Assembly (NCBI RefSeq): GCF_903645315.1
Contig: NZ_CAHJXL010000001.1
Location: 434,001 to 498,000, forward strand
Origin: Victivallis sp. Marseille-Q1083
GTDB taxonomy: Bacteria; Verrucomicrobiota; Lentisphaeria; Victivallales; Victivallaceae
Length of the DNA stretch: 64,000 bases
Reading direction: 5' to 3'
This document shows, one piece after another, positions 43,664 to 52,103 of this stretch (its first letter is position 1; each line of letters begins with the position of its first letter). The notes under the pieces are model-generated. The model was given only the letters and a program-made list of their open reading frames with translations, did no database searches and was not told where the DNA came from. The translations under genes and the position numbers were made by a program.

Positions 43664-44380
43664 ATGGATTGCAGCGGAAAAATTGCCGTCGTCACCGGCG
43701 GCGGCACCGGTTACGGCTACGGCATGGCGCAGGCCCTGAAAGCGCGCGGCGCCCGGGTCTGGATCACCGGCCGCCGCCGGGAAGTCCTGGAAAAAGCGGC
43801 AGCCGAATTGCAGGTCGATTACCTGCCGGCCGACGTCGGCAGCCCGGCCGATTGGGACCGGTTGTTCGCCGCCGTCGGACCGCGGCTGGACATCCTGGTC
43901 AACAACGCCGGCGGCGGCATCAAAATCGCCCCGCTGACCGAACAGGACGATGCGGAAATCCTCCAATCGCTCCACACCAACCTGCTGGGAGCGATTCTCG
44001 GCTGCAAGCGGGCCGCGCAACGAATGAAAACGGCCCGGTCCGGTCTGATCGTCAATGTTTCCAGCATCTGCGCCCATTACGGCTGGCCGAACTTCTCGGT
44101 CTACACCGCCGCCAAAGCCGGGCTGGACAAATTCAGCCGGACGTTGTACACCGAACTGCGCCCATACAATATCCGGGTGACGGTGGTGACGCCGTCCTGG
44201 GGCAGCACCGAATTCAGCCGGGCGGCCGGTTTGCCGGAAGCCGCGCCGGCCGCCGCCGCAAAAATGATGAGTCCGGCCGAAATGGGCCGCCTGATCGTCC
44301 GGCTCTGCGAATTTCCGGAACACCTGGTATTTCCGGAAGTCATGGTGCAGCCGCTGGAACAGGAGATTGTGCCATTTTAA
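43664..44380 (+). CDS. Short-chain dehydrogenase/reductase
   Basis: 238 aa from ATG 43664 (AAAGGA upstream). Classical SDR: TGGGTGYGYG cofactor loop, DILVNNAGGG, the catalytic serine in IVNVSSICAHYG, and YTAAKAG (Tyr-x3-Lys). The residue after beta-2 is TGRRR, favouring NADP(H). The C-terminus ends ...EVMVQPLEQEIVPF as in the 3-oxoacyl-ACP reductase/YdfG-like group. Substrate unknown. It follows the META lipoproteins by ~80 bp. Confidence 0.85.
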   Translation: MDCSGKIAVVTGGGTGYGYGMAQALKARGARVWITGRRREVLEKAAAELQVDYLPADVGSPADWDRLFAAVGPRLDILVNNAGGGIKIAPLTEQDDAEILQSLHTNLLGAILGCKRAAQRMKTARSGLIVNVSSICAHYGWPNFSVYTAAKAGLDKFSRTLYTELRPYNIRVTVVTPSWGSTEFSRAAGLPEAAPAAAAKMMSPAEMGRLIVRLCEFPEHLVFPEVMVQPLEQEIVPF

Positions 44381-44465
44381 AGTTCCGACCTTGACTTGAA
44401 CGGCAAACGGGTTATTTTAGGCGGAGCACAATGGCGACCGCTCAATGAAAAAGGAGTTGTAAATC

Positions 44466-44564
44466 ATGGCTAAAAACAAAGACGTCAAAAAAGAAACCAA
44501 AAAAGCGCCGCAAAAAACGCTCAAGGAAAAACGGGCTGAAAAGAAAGCCAAGCACAATTCCTGA
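44466..44564 (+). CDS. Small lysine-rich protein (32 aa)
   Basis: MAKNKDVKKETKKAPQKTL is followed by KEKRAEKKAKHNS. Eleven or more lysines in 32 residues, no hydrophobic part. An AAGGAG stands about ten bases before ATG 44466, and a strong terminator follows 20 bp after the stop, so it is very likely a real gene. A small basic, probably nucleic-acid- or ribosome-associated protein; similar short Lys-rich proteins are common in bacteria but without known function. Confidence 0.7.
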   Translation: MAKNKDVKKETKKAPQKTLKEKRAEKKAKHNS

Positions 44565-44584
44565 CCGTATCCTTCCGGTGTTCT

Positions 44585-44622
44585 CTCCCGGCCCGGGTAA
44601 ATTTCCAGGCCGGGAGTTTTTT
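44585..44622 (+). terminator. Rho-independent terminator
   Basis: CTCCCGGCC (44585-44593) and GGCCGGGAG (44608-44616) form a perfect 9-bp stem, followed by TTTTTT. It ends the SDR/Lys-rich transcript, and since the GH116 stop is only six bases further it may also serve as a bidirectional barrier. Confidence 0.9.
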
Positions 44623-44627
44623 CATTA

Positions 44628-47165
44628 TCACTCCCGGAAGTACAAAGTCTCCCCGGCCGTCAGTTCCAGCGGAACGTCCAGAAGGACGGCGCCACCGGCC
44701 GACCGGAACGGCAACGGCCGTTTGCCATGCTCCACCCGTTCCACTTTCAGCGGTATTTCGAATTGCCGAAGCGTCAATTTGCCGTAAAGCAGCGTCAACG
44801 CCGCCCGGCAATCCGCCAGTTCGAATTGCCCCCAGCCGCCGTCCAGCGCCCAGAAACAGCGGAATGTTTCACCGGGCTGCCGGCCGACCGGCTGAAAACC
44901 GATCCGGCCGACGGTCAAGTCGAACCGGAAACCGGCAAAGGCGTTCAACAGCGCATAACTGGCCATCGAGCGGGCATAGTTGCTGCCGCATTCGATCTCA
45001 TTCCAGGGATTGCGCCTGACGCCATCGTAACGGTCGCGGACCGCTTTGACCAGCTCCACCCCTTCGGCCGTCATGCCGCGGAGGATCATATGGCAGGCGG
45101 CCTGGTATTCGAACCCGTGCATCGTTTCGGTCGCATACGGAATCGGTATCGCCGGAACATCGCCGCGCGGCCAGCTGCAGATCACCGTGCCGGCCTCGTC
45201 GTTCAAGCCGTAAACCCGCCAGAAATTCGTATGGTTGCGCAGGCTTTGCTGAAAGTTGTAGCGGTAGATGGAACGCAATGCCGATTTCACCCGTTCCGGG
45301 TCGAATACGTCGTCCAGACCGAGCAGTTCGGCATGCCACTGGGCCAATATCTGATCGATGCCGCAGCCGTTGCCGATCTGATATTTGATCTGGCAGGCTT
45401 CGGCATTCCAGTAATACTCCTCCGCGTCCGGAAAGGCGGCCAGCAGTTCCCGGTCGCCGCAATCGATCTTCTGGACGTAATATTCGCCGTTGAAAAGCTC
45501 CGTTTCGACCTGCCGCCGGCCTTTCGCACGGATGCGCCGGTACTCCGCCGCCGTCTCCGGCTCGCCGAGCGCCTCGGCCATCTTCGCCGCGGCATCCAGC
45601 GCCGCCAGATAAAAACCGGTCAGCCAGGCGTTCGGCCCGAACAACTCGACATCCAGCGTATGATGCTGCCGGCCGGTCAGGACGCCGCTCCGCGCCGGGT
45701 CCCATAATTCACTGCTCTGCGGATTCCAGGCGTATTCCAGCGCCCGTTTGACCGACGGGAACCAGCGGCGCAGCCAATCGGTATCGCCGGAAATTTTCCA
45801 CTCCCGGTACATCTTGATTATACCGCCGAAGGTACCGTCCGCGCACGGACGGAAGGAAGACGGCTCCCGGCCGAGCGGCAACTGCAGCCGGAAGGCCAAA
45901 CCGTCGTCCGGCTGGAAATTGTAGGTGTAATCCAACTCCCGCATCGACCGTTCCAGTGCCGGAAACAAAAACGGCAGCGCATAAGCATAATTCCAGACGT
46001 GGGTACAACTGCCCTCGCAACTGCCGACCAACCCGGAACAGCCTTCGAATGCGTAAAATTCGCCATTTTCCAGCCGCAGGCAGGTCGGGGTTTTCAAAAT
46101 GGAAATGTTGGCGGAAACCGCTTCCAGCACCGGCGCCGGCAGGGTTGAAGCAAACAGCGCATCGTGAAACAGCGTCGTTTCCGCCAGCAGCCGGTCATAA
46201 TTCGCCAGAAAATAACCGGCCACCGCGGCGGCGCTGTCGAATTTCGTCGCGTACCAGTTGCGCCAGCCGGGATACTGGCCGGCGTTCGGCTGCCAGGAGT
46301 TCCGGACATTCGGATAGTACCAGCTCAGCACGAAACGGATCCTCCCCTTCGTTTTCGCCGGCAACGCCAGCCGGCCGGCAACCGTACCGGTGTCGCCCCA
46401 GTTTTCGGCGGACGGCTCCGGATAATCACGCGCCGGCAAAGGACCGGGCCGGGCAAAGTCATTCCAGAACATATTGATCTCATCCATCCAGGCGCCGCGA
46501 TACCAGTACCGCTGAATCGATCCGTCGCCGGCATCGGTCGCCACCGCCAGTTCGCCGTAAAGATCGCTGTCGGCCGGATGACGGCGCTGTTTCAGCACCA
46601 AACACCGGCCGGAAACCTCATGCCAACTGCAGTCGGCCGGATTGTGTACCGAAAGCGCCACGGTATAATCGATCGAACAGTCAGTCGGATTCTCGAATTC
46701 GACCTCAAAGGCGGCCGCCGGCAGCGACGAATCGAAATCGTTCGACGGAATGAACGGATTGAACGCCCTCAATTTGACCGCGCCCGGAAAGGCCGGCTCC
46801 TGAAACGTAATCGAAGCCAGCGGAAATTCGCCGTCGAAACAGGTATCGCGAAAATGCGGCATCCCCGGCAGCAATTGCCGGTTGGCGCCGAAACCGAAGC
46901 CGAAAAAGATGGAAGCCTCCGCCGGCTCCGGCATCCCGGTGTACGGCGGCGGCAGATCGCCGTTCAGCACCCGGGCGTCGATCAGCCGCCCGTCCGTTTC
47001 CGCCTTGACGGCAAAATGGCTGTAGCCGTTATGGCTCAATTTATTGGGATGATTGGCGATCTCCCAGTCGATCAGCCGCCCCGAACCGGACAGGCCGATG
47101 CTGCCGGCGCCGATGCCGCCGAGCGGAAAGGAAATCATGCTGCTCTGGTTGCTGGCATACTTCAT
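44628..47165 (-). CDS. GH116-family glycoside hydrolase (GBA2-like)
   Basis: 845 aa from ATG 47163-47165 (the frame runs on upstream without a good start). The N-terminal domain starts ISFPLGGIGAGSIGLSGSGRLIDWEIANHPNK, the GH116 N-terminal pattern. The C-terminal (alpha/alpha)6 domain has HVWNYAYALPFLFPALERSMRELDY, DGTFGGIIKMYREWKISGDTDWL, NPWNEIECGSNYARSMASYALLNAFAGF. No signal peptide, so it is probably cytoplasmic. GH116 enzymes are beta-glucosidases, beta-xylosidases or N-acetylglucosaminidases; the substrate is not readable. It is divergent from an AraC-type regulator (108 bp apart), which likely controls it. Confidence 0.85.
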   Translation of the reverse strand: MKYASNQSSMISFPLGGIGAGSIGLSGSGRLIDWEIANHPNKLSHNGYSHFAVKAETDGRLIDARVLNGDLPPPYTGMPEPAEASIFFGFGFGANRQLLPGMPHFRDTCFDGEFPLASITFQEPAFPGAVKLRAFNPFIPSNDFDSSLPAAAFEVEFENPTDCSIDYTVALSVHNPADCSWHEVSGRCLVLKQRRHPADSDLYGELAVATDAGDGSIQRYWYRGAWMDEINMFWNDFARPGPLPARDYPEPSAENWGDTGTVAGRLALPAKTKGRIRFVLSWYYPNVRNSWQPNAGQYPGWRNWYATKFDSAAAVAGYFLANYDRLLAETTLFHDALFASTLPAPVLEAVSANISILKTPTCLRLENGEFYAFEGCSGLVGSCEGSCTHVWNYAYALPFLFPALERSMRELDYTYNFQPDDGLAFRLQLPLGREPSSFRPCADGTFGGIIKMYREWKISGDTDWLRRWFPSVKRALEYAWNPQSSELWDPARSGVLTGRQHHTLDVELFGPNAWLTGFYLAALDAAAKMAEALGEPETAAEYRRIRAKGRRQVETELFNGEYYVQKIDCGDRELLAAFPDAEEYYWNAEACQIKYQIGNGCGIDQILAQWHAELLGLDDVFDPERVKSALRSIYRYNFQQSLRNHTNFWRVYGLNDEAGTVICSWPRGDVPAIPIPYATETMHGFEYQAACHMILRGMTAEGVELVKAVRDRYDGVRRNPWNEIECGSNYARSMASYALLNAFAGFRFDLTVGRIGFQPVGRQPGETFRCFWALDGGWGQFELADCRAALTLLYGKLTLRQFEIPLKVERVEHGKRPLPFRSAGGAVLLDVPLELTAGETLYFRE

Positions 47166-47273
47166 TTTGAACAAACCCTTTTCTGATGGTTGAAATTTCG
47201 GTTCCGATAGGATAGAGTACTGGCGTTCAAAGAGATTGTCAAATGCAATAACAGCGACAAAACATATACATTC

Positions 47274-48098
47274 ATGGGATTGCGCAAACACGACACCGCC
47301 ACGGCGCTGGCCAATCAACTGCATTGCCGCATCGTCGAATTCGGAGAGGCCGATTTCGTCTGGCACGGCCGCAACCGTCACAGTTTCAACCGGCTGTTCC
47401 TGGTCACCGCCGGAAGCGGCCGCCTGAACAATCACACCGCCGGGCAGGTTCTGGTCATGCGGAGCGGCCGAATGATCTTCATGCCGCCGGGACTCGACCT
47501 CGAATTCGATTTTCCGGCCGGATTCCGCTTTTATTCACTCCATTTCCAGTTGGAATTGCTGCCGGGCATCGACCTGTTTGCCCGGCAGCGGCACTGTCTC
47601 GAGCTGCCGCTGTCGGCCGGGCGGCGGCAGCGCTGCCAGAGCATCGCCGCCGGAAGCGGCTGGCCGCAACTGCTGGAATTGAAACTGCTCGTCTTCGAAC
47701 TGGCCGGCCAGCTCTGCCGTCGGTTGCCGCTCGACCTCGAAGGCGACCTGTCGATCCAGCGCACCTACGGCCCGCTGCTCGACTATCTGGCCCGCACGCT
47801 CTCCGCCCGCACCAGAATCGATGAGCTGGCCGCCGCCGCCGGCCGCAGCCGCGATCGGCTGAGCCGGGAATTCAGCCGTGATTTCCGCCTGCCGCTCAAG
47901 GAGTTTCTCGGCCGGGAACTCTGCCGGCGGGCGGAATTTGAACTGCTCTGCGGTTCCGGCAGCATCAAGGAACTGGCCGACCGGCTCGGCTTCAGCAGCG
48001 AATTCTATTTTTCCCGATTTTTCCGCCGTCGGACCGGTTTGTCGCCGCGCGAATTCCGCCGCCGCCACCGGCGCCCCATAACGTCCGGGCCGGTTTAG
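47274..48098 (+). CDS. AraC-family transcriptional regulator
   Basis: 274 aa. An N-terminal cupin-like sensor (FLVTAGSGRLNNHTAGQVLVMRSGRMIFMPPGLDLEFDF) is followed by two HTH motifs: IDELAAAAGRSRDRLSREFSRDF and IKELADRLGFSSEFYFSRFFRRRTGLSPREFRRRH, the latter being the AraC/XylS signature. Divergent from the GH116 gene over a 108-bp shared control region, so it probably senses the sugar made available to or by that enzyme. The 62-bp gap to the following convergent HAD gene has no strong terminator. Confidence 0.9.
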   Translation: MGLRKHDTATALANQLHCRIVEFGEADFVWHGRNRHSFNRLFLVTAGSGRLNNHTAGQVLVMRSGRMIFMPPGLDLEFDFPAGFRFYSLHFQLELLPGIDLFARQRHCLELPLSAGRRQRCQSIAAGSGWPQLLELKLLVFELAGQLCRRLPLDLEGDLSIQRTYGPLLDYLARTLSARTRIDELAAAAGRSRDRLSREFSRDFRLPLKEFLGRELCRRAEFELLCGSGSIKELADRLGFSSEFYFSRFFRRRTGLSPREFRRRHRRPITSGPV

Positions 48099-48160
48099 GC
48101 GCGCGTCGCCCCGCCGCCGGACTGGAACGCTTTGCGCCGTGCTTCCCGTTCCACCCGGGA

Positions 48161-48967
48161 TCAGTTTTGAAAACGATCGAATTGAAAGGTTGCTTCAAGC
48201 ACCCGCATAACGCCGTTTTCACTATTGGGCGGAGCTGAAAAATTGCATACGGCGGCAAGTCCGGGATGCGCGTTGGCCATCGCGTAGCTGTAATAGCTCT
48301 CCCGCATCATTTCCGTATCGTTCAGATAGTCCCCGAACGTCATGGTTTCCAGCGGCGTAATGTTGAGCCGCGCCTGGAGCCGCCGCAAAGCGGCACCTTT
48401 GTGAACGCCCCGGTTCATCAGGTCGAGCCAGTTCCGCCCGGAAAGCGCCATCTGGAAACCGGCACCGAAGGAGCGGCGCAGCGGCCAGAGGTTCTTCTCC
48501 GTACTCTCGGAATCGAACAGGGCAATTTTACAGATCCGGTCATTTTGCGCCGCGTCCAGAAGCGATTCCGTCCGGATGATCCGCTCGTAATAGTCGGCGG
48601 CGTGCGCTTCGCACTCCTCATTGCCGCCGGGCAGATAGGCGCAGTCCACTCCGCAGAGGACGGCGGCGGCGGTCGGAACAGTCCTGATCGCCGCGAGCGG
48701 CCGGGCCAGCCGGCCGAACGAAATCGCCTCGGAAAAGATGTTCCGGTCGCCGTCGAAGATGATTGCGCCATTTTCGCAGATGAAGAACAGCTTCTCCCGT
48801 ATTCCGTAAAAAAGTTTGCGGATATTGTAATACTGCCGTCCGCTGGCAATGGCGAAACGGACGCCGCGGTCATAAAGCATTTCCACCGCCCGGTTGAAGT
48901 GCGGCGGAATCTGCTTTTCCCGGTCGAGCAGCGTGCCGTCGAGGTCGGTTGCAACGAGCTTGATCAA
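48161..48967 (-). CDS. Cof-type HAD-superfamily phosphatase
   Basis: 268 aa from TTG 48965-48967. The start is chosen because GGAGGG lies upstream, the TTG overlaps the preceding stop (TTGA), and the protein then begins LIKLVATDLDGTLLD, the correct HAD motif I. Motif II is FAIASGRQ, and motif III/IV GDYLNDTEMM. The C2B-type cap (YERIIRTESLLDAA...) is that of Cof/YbiV sugar-phosphate phosphatases. Last gene of the ROK operon, so it probably dephosphorylates a sugar phosphate of the same pathway. Confidence 0.85.
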   Translation of the reverse strand: MIKLVATDLDGTLLDREKQIPPHFNRAVEMLYDRGVRFAIASGRQYYNIRKLFYGIREKLFFICENGAIIFDGDRNIFSEAISFGRLARPLAAIRTVPTAAAVLCGVDCAYLPGGNEECEAHAADYYERIIRTESLLDAAQNDRICKIALFDSESTEKNLWPLRRSFGAGFQMALSGRNWLDLMNRGVHKGAALRRLQARLNITPLETMTFGDYLNDTEMMRESYYSYAMANAHPGLAAVCNFSAPPNSENGVMRVLEATFQFDRFQN

Positions 48968-49632
48968 ACGCTTCCCTCCATCGGGAAACGATCCCGGGGA
49001 ATGGTCCGGTTGCCGGCCAGGATTTCCGGCTTGCAGTTCATGCTGTCCGCTTCCGTAATTTCCCGGATGACGCTGCAGGGGCACCCGGCGGCGAATGAAT
49101 TCGCCGGAATGTCTTTGGTGACGACGCTTCCGGCACCGATCACGCAGTTGTCGCCGATGGTCACCCCCGGGCAGACCACCACGTTCGCGCCGAACCAGCA
49201 GTCATTGCCGATCCTCACCGGCCGGGCGTAACAGAGATGTTTCGGCTTGCCGTCCTGATCAAGCATGACCCGGCGTTCGTCGGGAAGCATCGGATGAAGC
49301 GGCGTAACGATGGTCAGGTTCGGCCCGAAATTGTTATCGTCGCCGATGGTGACCGGCGCATCATCCTGGATGGTCAAATTGTAATTGAAGAAGTTGCGCT
49401 TGCCGATCCGGGTGTGTTTGCCGTAATGAAAAAATACCGGCCCCTGCATGAAGCTGCCTTCGCCGAATGCGGCCAGGAGCTGCCGCGTCAATTCGCAACG
49501 GAGCTCCACCTCGTCCTCCGCGGTCCGGCTGTACCGGGCGCTGAGTTTATGGGAGCGCAGTTTGATCGCCTTGAGTTCAGGGTCGGCGGGACAAAAGAGT
49601 TCGCCGCGAAAAATCTTTTCTTCTTCTTTCAT
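48964..49632 (-). CDS. Maltose/galactoside O-acetyltransferase-like enzyme (left-handed beta-helix)
   Basis: 222 aa from ATG 49630-49632, with AAGGA upstream (a TTG at 49668 overlaps the MFS stop but has no site). The hexapeptide-repeat region VRIGNDCWFGANVVVCPGVTIGDNCVIGAGSVVTKDIPANSFAAGCP and the preceding FFNYNLTIQDDAPVTIGDDNNFGPNLTIVTPLHP are those of NodL/LacA/Maa acetyltransferases, including the catalytic His in LHP. It transfers acetyl from acetyl-CoA to a sugar hydroxyl. Third gene of the operon; overlap with the HAD gene is four bases. Confidence 0.9.
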   Translation of the reverse strand: MKEEEKIFRGELFCPADPELKAIKLRSHKLSARYSRTAEDEVELRCELTRQLLAAFGEGSFMQGPVFFHYGKHTRIGKRNFFNYNLTIQDDAPVTIGDDNNFGPNLTIVTPLHPMLPDERRVMLDQDGKPKHLCYARPVRIGNDCWFGANVVVCPGVTIGDNCVIGAGSVVTKDIPANSFAAGCPCSVIREITEADSMNCKPEILAGNRTIPRDRFPMEGSV

Positions 49633-49664
49633 CGCTGTTTCCTTGATTGCTGCGGTTTCACTTT

Positions 49665-50852
49665 TCAAGCGGAAATTACGACTCGACCATGCCTATCGAC
49701 AATCCGGTTCATCCGTTCCAGCATTACCGCCATCAGCGCCAGGATGACCAGCAGATAACACGGATACCAGACGATGCCCGCATATTGGGCGATAATACCG
49801 AAAACCGGCGGCACCACCGTCGTTCCGACATAGGCGCTCGCCATCTGAATTCCGATGATCGCCTGGGAATTGCAGGCGCCGAAGTTGGCGGGGGTCTCAT
49901 GGATAATCGCCGGATAGACCGGAGCGCATCCCAGACCGACCAGCAACAGCCCGGCCAACGCGATTGCGGGAGCGGGAACCGGCAGAAGGATTGCCAGAAC
50001 GCCGAGCAGAATCAGGCTCAGCCCGGCCCGGATCATATTCCGGTCGCCCACCCGGTCGGACACGAAGCCGCTCAGGAAACGGCCGACGGTAATGCCGAGG
50101 TAATAGAACGCCGCCCACCGCGCCGCAATTTCCTCCGCCACTCCGCGATTCAAAACCAGATAGGTACTCGCCCACAACCCGGCGGATTGTTCCAGCGCAC
50201 AATAGCAGAAAAAGCCGATGAGAATTTCCCGGACGCCCGGTATGCGGAACGCGCCGCGGAGCCCCACCGGGACAGCGGCGTCCCTTTTTTCCTGAACGAG
50301 CTTTTTTTGCCTTGCCCAAAGCGGCAGACTGAGAAAGAGAAATGCCGTCAGGACAATCTGAATGATCGAAACCCAGCGGTATCCGGCCTGCCATCCGGCT
50401 CCGGACAGCAGACAGGAACTCATGATGAAGGGACTGAGCGTCACGCCGACGCCCCAGAAACAATGCAGCCAGTTCATGTGCCGCGAAGCATAATGCAACG
50501 CCACATAATTGTTGAGCGCGGCATCCACCCCGCCCGCGCCCAGGCCGTAGGGCACGGCCCACAAACACAGCATCCAGAATTTCCCGGAAACGGCGAATCC
50601 GAAGAGCGCGACGGCGGTCATCAGCACGCTGAACGCCGTCACCTTCCCCGCGCCGAAACGCCGGGTGGTGCAATCGGACAGCAAACTGGAAATAACAGTG
50701 CCACAGGAGATAATGAAAGTGATGATTCCGGCGAATGAAATCGGCACGTCCAGATCCCGGTACAGAACCGGCCAGGCCGAACCGAGCAACGAGTCGGGCA
50801 GTCCCAGACTGATGAAAGCCAGGTAGATGATCGCAAGCAGAAGAGAAGCCAT
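49665..50852 (-). CDS. MFS transporter (sugar type, FucP/NagP-like)
   Basis: 395 aa with 12 predicted helices, starting MASLLLAIIYLAFISLGLPDSLLGSAWPVLYRDL. Helices include FIISCGTVISSLLSDCTTRRFGAGKV (the loop 2-3 region) and FYYLGITVGRFLSGFVSDRVGDR (loop 8-9 counterpart). It starts immediately after the ROK gene stop (TGAATG). The similarity to the GlpT/FucP-like part of the superfamily and the operon with ROK, acetyltransferase and phosphatase point to uptake of a monosaccharide or small glycan. Substrate not determined. Confidence 0.85.
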   Translation of the reverse strand: MASLLLAIIYLAFISLGLPDSLLGSAWPVLYRDLDVPISFAGIITFIISCGTVISSLLSDCTTRRFGAGKVTAFSVLMTAVALFGFAVSGKFWMLCLWAVPYGLGAGGVDAALNNYVALHYASRHMNWLHCFWGVGVTLSPFIMSSCLLSGAGWQAGYRWVSIIQIVLTAFLFLSLPLWARQKKLVQEKRDAAVPVGLRGAFRIPGVREILIGFFCYCALEQSAGLWASTYLVLNRGVAEEIAARWAAFYYLGITVGRFLSGFVSDRVGDRNMIRAGLSLILLGVLAILLPVPAPAIALAGLLLVGLGCAPVYPAIIHETPANFGACNSQAIIGIQMASAYVGTTVVPPVFGIIAQYAGIVWYPCYLLVILALMAVMLERMNRIVDRHGRVVISA

Positions 50853-51860
50853 TCAAAACCCCCGTTGATAAAAACTGTTTCTGGCCAAATTGAGAAGCCC
50901 GGCAAAATTGTCCGGCAAATAGTCGGGAATGATGCGCAATTCGGGAAGGAAATCGGGATGCGCCATCTTCCGGATTTTTTCCCGGAGCAACTCTTCCGAA
51001 GCCGGCAAATCGGGACTGGCGACCACAATCAGTGCCGGATCGAGCAAAGCGGTGACGGCACGCAGGACGGCCGGCAGCATCTCCGCAAGGCCGTGCGGAG
51101 CATTCATCGTATTCCACTGCTCCTCCCTGGTCTGATCCTGAATGTAAAGGATTTCCCCGGCGAAGCCGCGGGTCCCGTGCAGCAGATGCCCTTCGGCAAT
51201 CAGTCCGCAGCCGGGAAGATTTTGCGGCGGAAAACCGATGTAAACCAAATCGCGGATATTCTCTTCCGGATGGCGGATCAGGTATCCCTCGGCAGCGAGA
51301 TTGATATCATTTTCGATCAGAACCGGTATCCGGGTGTGTTCCTCAATCAATTTTTTGAGATCGAAGCCGTTCAATTCCTCGATATCGCCCCAGCAGGAAG
51401 TTTTCCCGTCAAGGACCACGCCGGGATAGGAAACGGCAATGGCGCCGACATGCGAAAAATCTTTGGCCGCATCGACGATGAACTCCAATAAAATATCCGG
51501 AGCAAGCACCGCCAAAAGGCCGGATTCCCGCCGAGCCACGACCTTTCCTGCAGCATCGGCAACCAGAATTTCCAGTTGCTTCCCCGTCGGAACATTTTTG
51601 ATCCGGCACAGAAGCCAACTGACGAATCCGGCATTGTACCGGTAACGGCACGGCGGCCTGCCGCCCGCCGGCCGGCCCGGAGCGAGCGCTTCGACTTCAG
51701 CGGTCTGCAACATCTCCATGAGAATATTCCGGCAGGTAGCCGCACTCAAGCCGGTCGCCGCCGCCAGCGATTCCTTGGTGTGAACCGCGCCGGACAAAAG
51801 AAATTGCCGGATCAGGTTCGTATTGTTCCCGCGCACTTGGGAATTATTGATTTTTCGCAT
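50853..51860 (-). CDS. ROK-family (NagC/XylR-type) transcriptional regulator
   Basis: 335 aa from ATG 51858-51860; GTG 51867-51869 would add three residues. N-terminal winged helix: NTNLIRQFLLSGAVHTKESLAAATGLSAATCRNILMEML. The ROK domain has IAVSYPGVVLDGK, IPVLIENDINLAAEGY and LIAEGHLLHGTRGFAGEILYI. The zinc-binding CxCGxxGC consensus of sugar-kinase ROKs is absent, normal for some regulators. First gene of the operon, so probably autoregulated by the sugar the operon handles. Confidence 0.85.
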   Translation of the reverse strand: MRKINNSQVRGNNTNLIRQFLLSGAVHTKESLAAATGLSAATCRNILMEMLQTAEVEALAPGRPAGGRPPCRYRYNAGFVSWLLCRIKNVPTGKQLEILVADAAGKVVARRESGLLAVLAPDILLEFIVDAAKDFSHVGAIAVSYPGVVLDGKTSCWGDIEELNGFDLKKLIEEHTRIPVLIENDINLAAEGYLIRHPEENIRDLVYIGFPPQNLPGCGLIAEGHLLHGTRGFAGEILYIQDQTREEQWNTMNAPHGLAEMLPAVLRAVTALLDPALIVVASPDLPASEELLREKIRKMAHPDFLPELRIIPDYLPDNFAGLLNLARNSFYQRGF

Positions 51861-51875
51861 GCATACCACTTACAT

Positions 51876-51895
51876 TAAGTATTAAAGTAAGTATT
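51876..51895 (-). promoter_or_regulatory. Repeat in front of the ROK operon, candidate operator
   Basis: TAAGTATT occurs twice (51876-51883 and 51888-51895), 12 bp apart, just upstream of the ROK start. On the minus strand this reads AATACTTA-N4-AATACTTA, followed by an AT-rich start region. Spacing near one helical turn suits binding by a dimeric regulator. Evidence is limited to position and repetition. Confidence 0.4.
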
Positions 51896-51983
51896 ACTAT
51901 AATAGGCCGCAAGAAAGATTCAAACGACGGGGAAAGAATTTTTGCATTCGCAATTTCCAACGGTGCCCGGAAAATCCGAAAAC

Positions 51984-52011
51984 GGGAAACGCCGGTATTC
52001 CGGCGTTTCCC
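51984..52011 (-). terminator. Strong hairpin after the DUF4091-type gene
   Basis: GGGAAACGCCGG (51984-51995), loop TATT, CCGGCGTTTCCC (52000-52011): a perfect 12-bp stem. On the minus strand it is followed by GTTTTCGGATTTT. It lies ~90 bp after the stop at 52104 and upstream of the ROK operon, so it separates the two transcripts. A further GC-rich palindrome (CCGGCGG/CCGCCGG) lies between it and the gene. Confidence 0.75.
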
Positions 52012-52103
52012 GAACTTCAGCTTTGCCCCCTGGCGGGGAGCGCCCGGCGGCGTCCGCCCGCCGGGTTACGTCCGGGTACGGCCCGGAACATTTTTTTTTC
52101 GAT

